DNA of 7,134 nt from Clostridia bacterium (GTDB taxonomy: Bacteria; Bacillota_A; Clostridia; Oscillospirales; CAG-272). Each line of letters opens with the position of its first letter. Within the stretch, counting starts at the first letter, position 1. The notes beneath the pieces are model-generated. The model was not told where the DNA came from and made no database searches. It saw nothing but the letters and a program-made list of their open reading frames with translations. Positions 6,174 to 7,134 of this stretch are shown here, piece by piece. The stretch lies in contig JAFTHF010000142.1 in NCBI GenBank assembly GCA_017457545.1, positions 1 through 7,134 of the forward strand, read 5' to 3'. The translations under genes were made by a program, and so were the position numbers.

Positions 6174-6665
6174 ATGAGAAATAAGGATAAAATCCTGAAG
6201 CTTACCTATGCTTCAATTATAGCTGCACTTTACGTGGCGCTCAGCTGGATGTCGGAGATATTCGGTCTTGCCCACCTTGGTCCACAGGTCAGACTGTCTG
6301 AGGCACTTTGCGTTCTTGTATGGTTTACCCCTGCTGCAGTACCGGGACTTTTTGTTGGCTGCTTTGTTGCCAATCTTACAATGGGCTGTGTGGTCTGGGA
6401 TGTGGTATTTGGCTCTATGGCTACCTTAATCGGTGCATATCTTGGCTCTAAGCTTAAAAATAAGTGGCTTATCCCATTGCCGACCCTTGTAGCCAACACA
6501 CTTATTGTGCCCATAGTAATTTATTATTGCTATCTTGGTGAAACAGGCTTGGCTGCATATGTACTTACTGCCCTCGGTGTTCTTGCAGGAGAAATAGTAT
6601 CTGCCTATGTAATAGGAATGGTGCTGCTCCTCGCCCTTGAAAGTCGCAAATTATTTAAAAAATAG
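6174..6665 (+). CDS. queT: QueT, queuosine-precursor transporter (ECF S component)
   Basis: This 163-aa integral membrane protein belongs to the QueT family, predicted substrate-binding (S) components of energy-coupling-factor transporters for queuosine precursors such as preQ1. It would work with a shared EcfA/EcfA'/EcfT module, which is not in this window. Family marks visible are PQVRLSEAL (37-45), FTPAAVPGLFVGCFVANL (51-68), WDVVFGSMATLIGAYL (75-90) and ANTLIVPIVI (107-116). About five to six hydrophobic helices cover most of the length, and the C-terminus is basic (SRKLFKK). The frame is open back to an ATG at 6069, but that lies upstream of the promoter and would translate through the riboswitch. 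The ATG at 6174 has AAGGAG 6 bp before it and begins MRNKDKILKLTYASIIAALY, typical of the family. The preQ1-I element just upstream agrees with the function, and a terminator at 6672 makes it a single-gene unit. Confidence 0.93.
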   Translation: MRNKDKILKLTYASIIAALYVALSWMSEIFGLAHLGPQVRLSEALCVLVWFTPAAVPGLFVGCFVANLTMGCVVWDVVFGSMATLIGAYLGSKLKNKWLIPLPTLVANTLIVPIVIYYCYLGETGLAAYVLTALGVLAGEIVSAYVIGMVLLLALESRKLFKK

Positions 6666-6671
6666 CAAGAA

Positions 6672-6703
6672 AAAGCTCACCTTTTTGGTGGGCTTTAATT
6701 TTT
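6672..6703 (+). terminator. Terminator of queT
   Basis: AAAGCTCACC (6672-6681) pairs with GGTGGGCTTT (6687-6696) with one T-G wobble around a TTTTT loop. AATTTTT follows (6697-6703). It begins 6 bp after the queT stop. Confidence 0.85.
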
Positions 6704-6724
6704 ACGGATTTTTTTAAAAAAGTA

Positions 6725-6753
6725 TTGACAAAATTAAATTGATGTGATATTAT
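6725..6753 (+). promoter_or_regulatory. Consensus sigma-A promoter of tRNA-Lys
   Basis: A perfect TTGACA (6725-6730), 17-bp spacer and TATTAT (6748-6753). The predicted start is near 6760, giving a leader of about 15 nt before the tRNA, the usual arrangement for stable RNA genes. Confidence 0.88.
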
Positions 6754-6774
6754 ATGTAGGCACTTAATGTGTAT

Positions 6775-6850
6775 GCCCCTGTAGCTCAGACGGTAGAGCA
6801 CTTGACTTTTAATCAAGGTGTCCGGAGTTCGAATCTCCGCAGGAGCACCA
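6775..6850 (+). tRNA. tRNA-Lys (anticodon UUU)
   Basis: The 76-nt cloverleaf is complete with an encoded CCA end (6848-6850) and A73 as discriminator. The D stem is GCTC/GAGC (6784-6787, 6796-6799), and the anticodon stem CTTGA/TCAAG (6801-6805, 6813-6817) encloses CTTTTAA with anticodon TTT at 6808-6810. The variable loop is GTGTC, and the T arm CGGAG/CTCCG encloses TTCGAAT (6828-6834). The acceptor stem GCCCCTG/CAGGAGC has one mismatch, C3 (6777) against A70 (6844). It should decode AAA and AAG. It is transcribed alone, between its own promoter and the terminator at 6852-6880. Confidence 0.95.
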
Positions 6851-6851
6851 C

Positions 6852-6880
6852 AAAAACGACAGGCAATGCCTGTCGTTTTT
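6852..6880 (+). terminator. Terminator of tRNA-Lys, perfectly palindromic and bidirectional in form
   Basis: AAAAACGACAGGCA (6852-6865) is the exact reverse complement of 6867-6880, with one base between. The stem of about 13 bp closes on a 3-nt loop, with five Ts at the 3' end and the mirror five As at the 5' end. It starts 2 bp after the tRNA CCA. Confidence 0.9.
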
Positions 6881-6883
6881 AAT

Positions 6884-6962
6884 TATGATTGCCGCTGACA
6901 AGCCGGTAATCGTATCATATCATTTGCGCAAGCAAATTCATAACGTGCAAGGCACTCATAGC
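6884..6962. repeat. Intergenic train of hairpins separated by TCATANC heptamers
   Basis: Three inverted repeats sit end to end. Hairpin A is 6884-6894 with 6904-6914 (11 bp, two G-T wobbles, 9-nt loop). Hairpin B is ATTTGC-GCAA-GCAAAT at 6922-6937 (6 bp, GNRA-type GCAA loop). Hairpin C is GTGC-AAG-GCAC at 6945-6955 (4 bp). Between and after them are TCATATC (6915-6921), TCATAAC (6938-6944) and TCATAGC (6956-6962), each filling the gap with no spare base. No start codon with an RBS or reading frame of useful length is present. It resembles a dispersed intergenic repeat unit; its function is unknown. Confidence 0.6.
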
Positions 6963-6972
6963 TCAAAACCTC

Positions 6973-7004
6973 AAAGCGCTTTTTAAAGGCGCTTTTTGTT
7001 TTTT
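6973..7004 (+). terminator. Orphan terminator-like hairpin in the gene-free stretch
   Basis: AAAGCGC (6973-6979) pairs with GCGCTTT (6989-6995) around a 9-nt loop, followed by TTTTTGTTTTTT (6993-7004). No gene ends just upstream, since the tRNA already has its own terminator 93 bp earlier. It may back up the tRNA terminator or end a small transcript covering the hairpin train. Confidence 0.65.
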
Positions 7005-7014
7005 AACCCTCTAC

Positions 7015-7043
7015 TTGCAATTTGTGATTTGATATGATAGAAT
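7015..7043 (+). promoter_or_regulatory. Sigma-A promoter of the gene starting at 7080
   Basis: TTGCAA (7015-7020), a 17-bp spacer and TAGAAT (7038-7043) with an extended -10 TG at 7035-7036. The predicted start is near 7050. The spacer end overlaps TGATATGATA (7030-7039), the reverse complement of 6913-6922. Confidence 0.65.
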
Positions 7044-7079
7044 AGTCGTATAAGCTTGATACATAACGAGGTATTACAT

Positions 7080-7134
7080 ATGAAAAAAATTTATTTATGG
7101 GAAAATCCCCCTTACATTGCAGACACAGACGATA
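7080..7134 (+). CDS. 5' end of an unidentified protein gene (partial)
   Basis: ATG at 7080 has GAGGT 7 bp upstream (7068-7072) and a promoter at 7015-7043. Only 18 codons are in the window (MKKIYLWENPPYIADTDD), and the frame is open to the edge. The K-x-I-Y-L-W-E-x-x-x-P-Y opening recalls the start of some small clostridial alpha/beta-hydrolase esterases, but 18 residues are too few to assign a family. No signal peptide is visible at the start. Confidence 0.7.
   Translation, partial: MKKIYLWENPPYIADTDD

Noticed and set aside
6126..6850. Functional link between queT and the neighbouring tRNA
   Set aside because: Queuosine modifies tRNAs with GUN anticodons (Tyr, His, Asn, Asp), not tRNA-Lys(UUU), and the two genes have separate promoters and terminators.
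6884..6962. CRISPR array
   Set aside because: The constant parts are only 7 bp, the variable parts are themselves palindromes of unequal length, and no cas gene is present.

Overview
The window looks like chromosomal DNA from a spore-forming member of the Clostridia, probably a gut-type Oscillospiraceae/Ruminococcaceae-like organism. This is an inference from the gene content: a SleC-like spore cortex-lytic locus, a ClpC unfoldase, a QueT transporter behind a preQ1 riboswitch, strong AGGAGG-type ribosome binding sites and sigma-A promoters with 17-bp spacers. I could not run a database search, so the species is not determined.

Layout. Positions 1-1138 (+) hold the 3' end of an acidic coiled-coil protein gene followed, 25 bp later, by an MscS-type mechanosensitive channel. 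A strong hairpin at 1158-1188 ends this unit and abuts the stop codon of the gene coming the other way. Positions 6036-1187 (-) carry a four-gene cluster read right to left. In order these are a 149-aa protein resembling the SleC pro-domain, a 464-aa SpoIID/SleC-like protein with three peptidoglycan-binding repeats, a 176-aa protein with two more such repeats, and a full-length ClpC. The first pair overlaps by one base (TAATG), the second pair is separated by 7 bp, and 56 bp separate the third gene from clpC. Together the first two genes look like one SleC protein encoded as two polypeptides.

The divergent intergenic region 6037-6173 contains a sigma-A promoter reading right, whose predicted start coincides with the first base of a preQ1-I riboswitch controlling queT (6174-6665, +). 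Reading left it contains a weak sigma-K-like promoter candidate for the spore-lysis cluster. After queT come a terminator, a consensus promoter, tRNA-Lys(UUU) with encoded CCA and a C3-A70 acceptor mismatch, and a perfectly palindromic terminator (6852-6880).

Positions 6881-7079 have no gene. They hold a train of small hairpins set head to tail and separated by the heptamer TCATANC, then an orphan terminator, then a promoter and RBS for a gene that starts at 7080 and runs off the end. The hairpin train and the split SleC locus are the two least ordinary things here. I see no CRISPR array, no insertion sequence and no phage gene.
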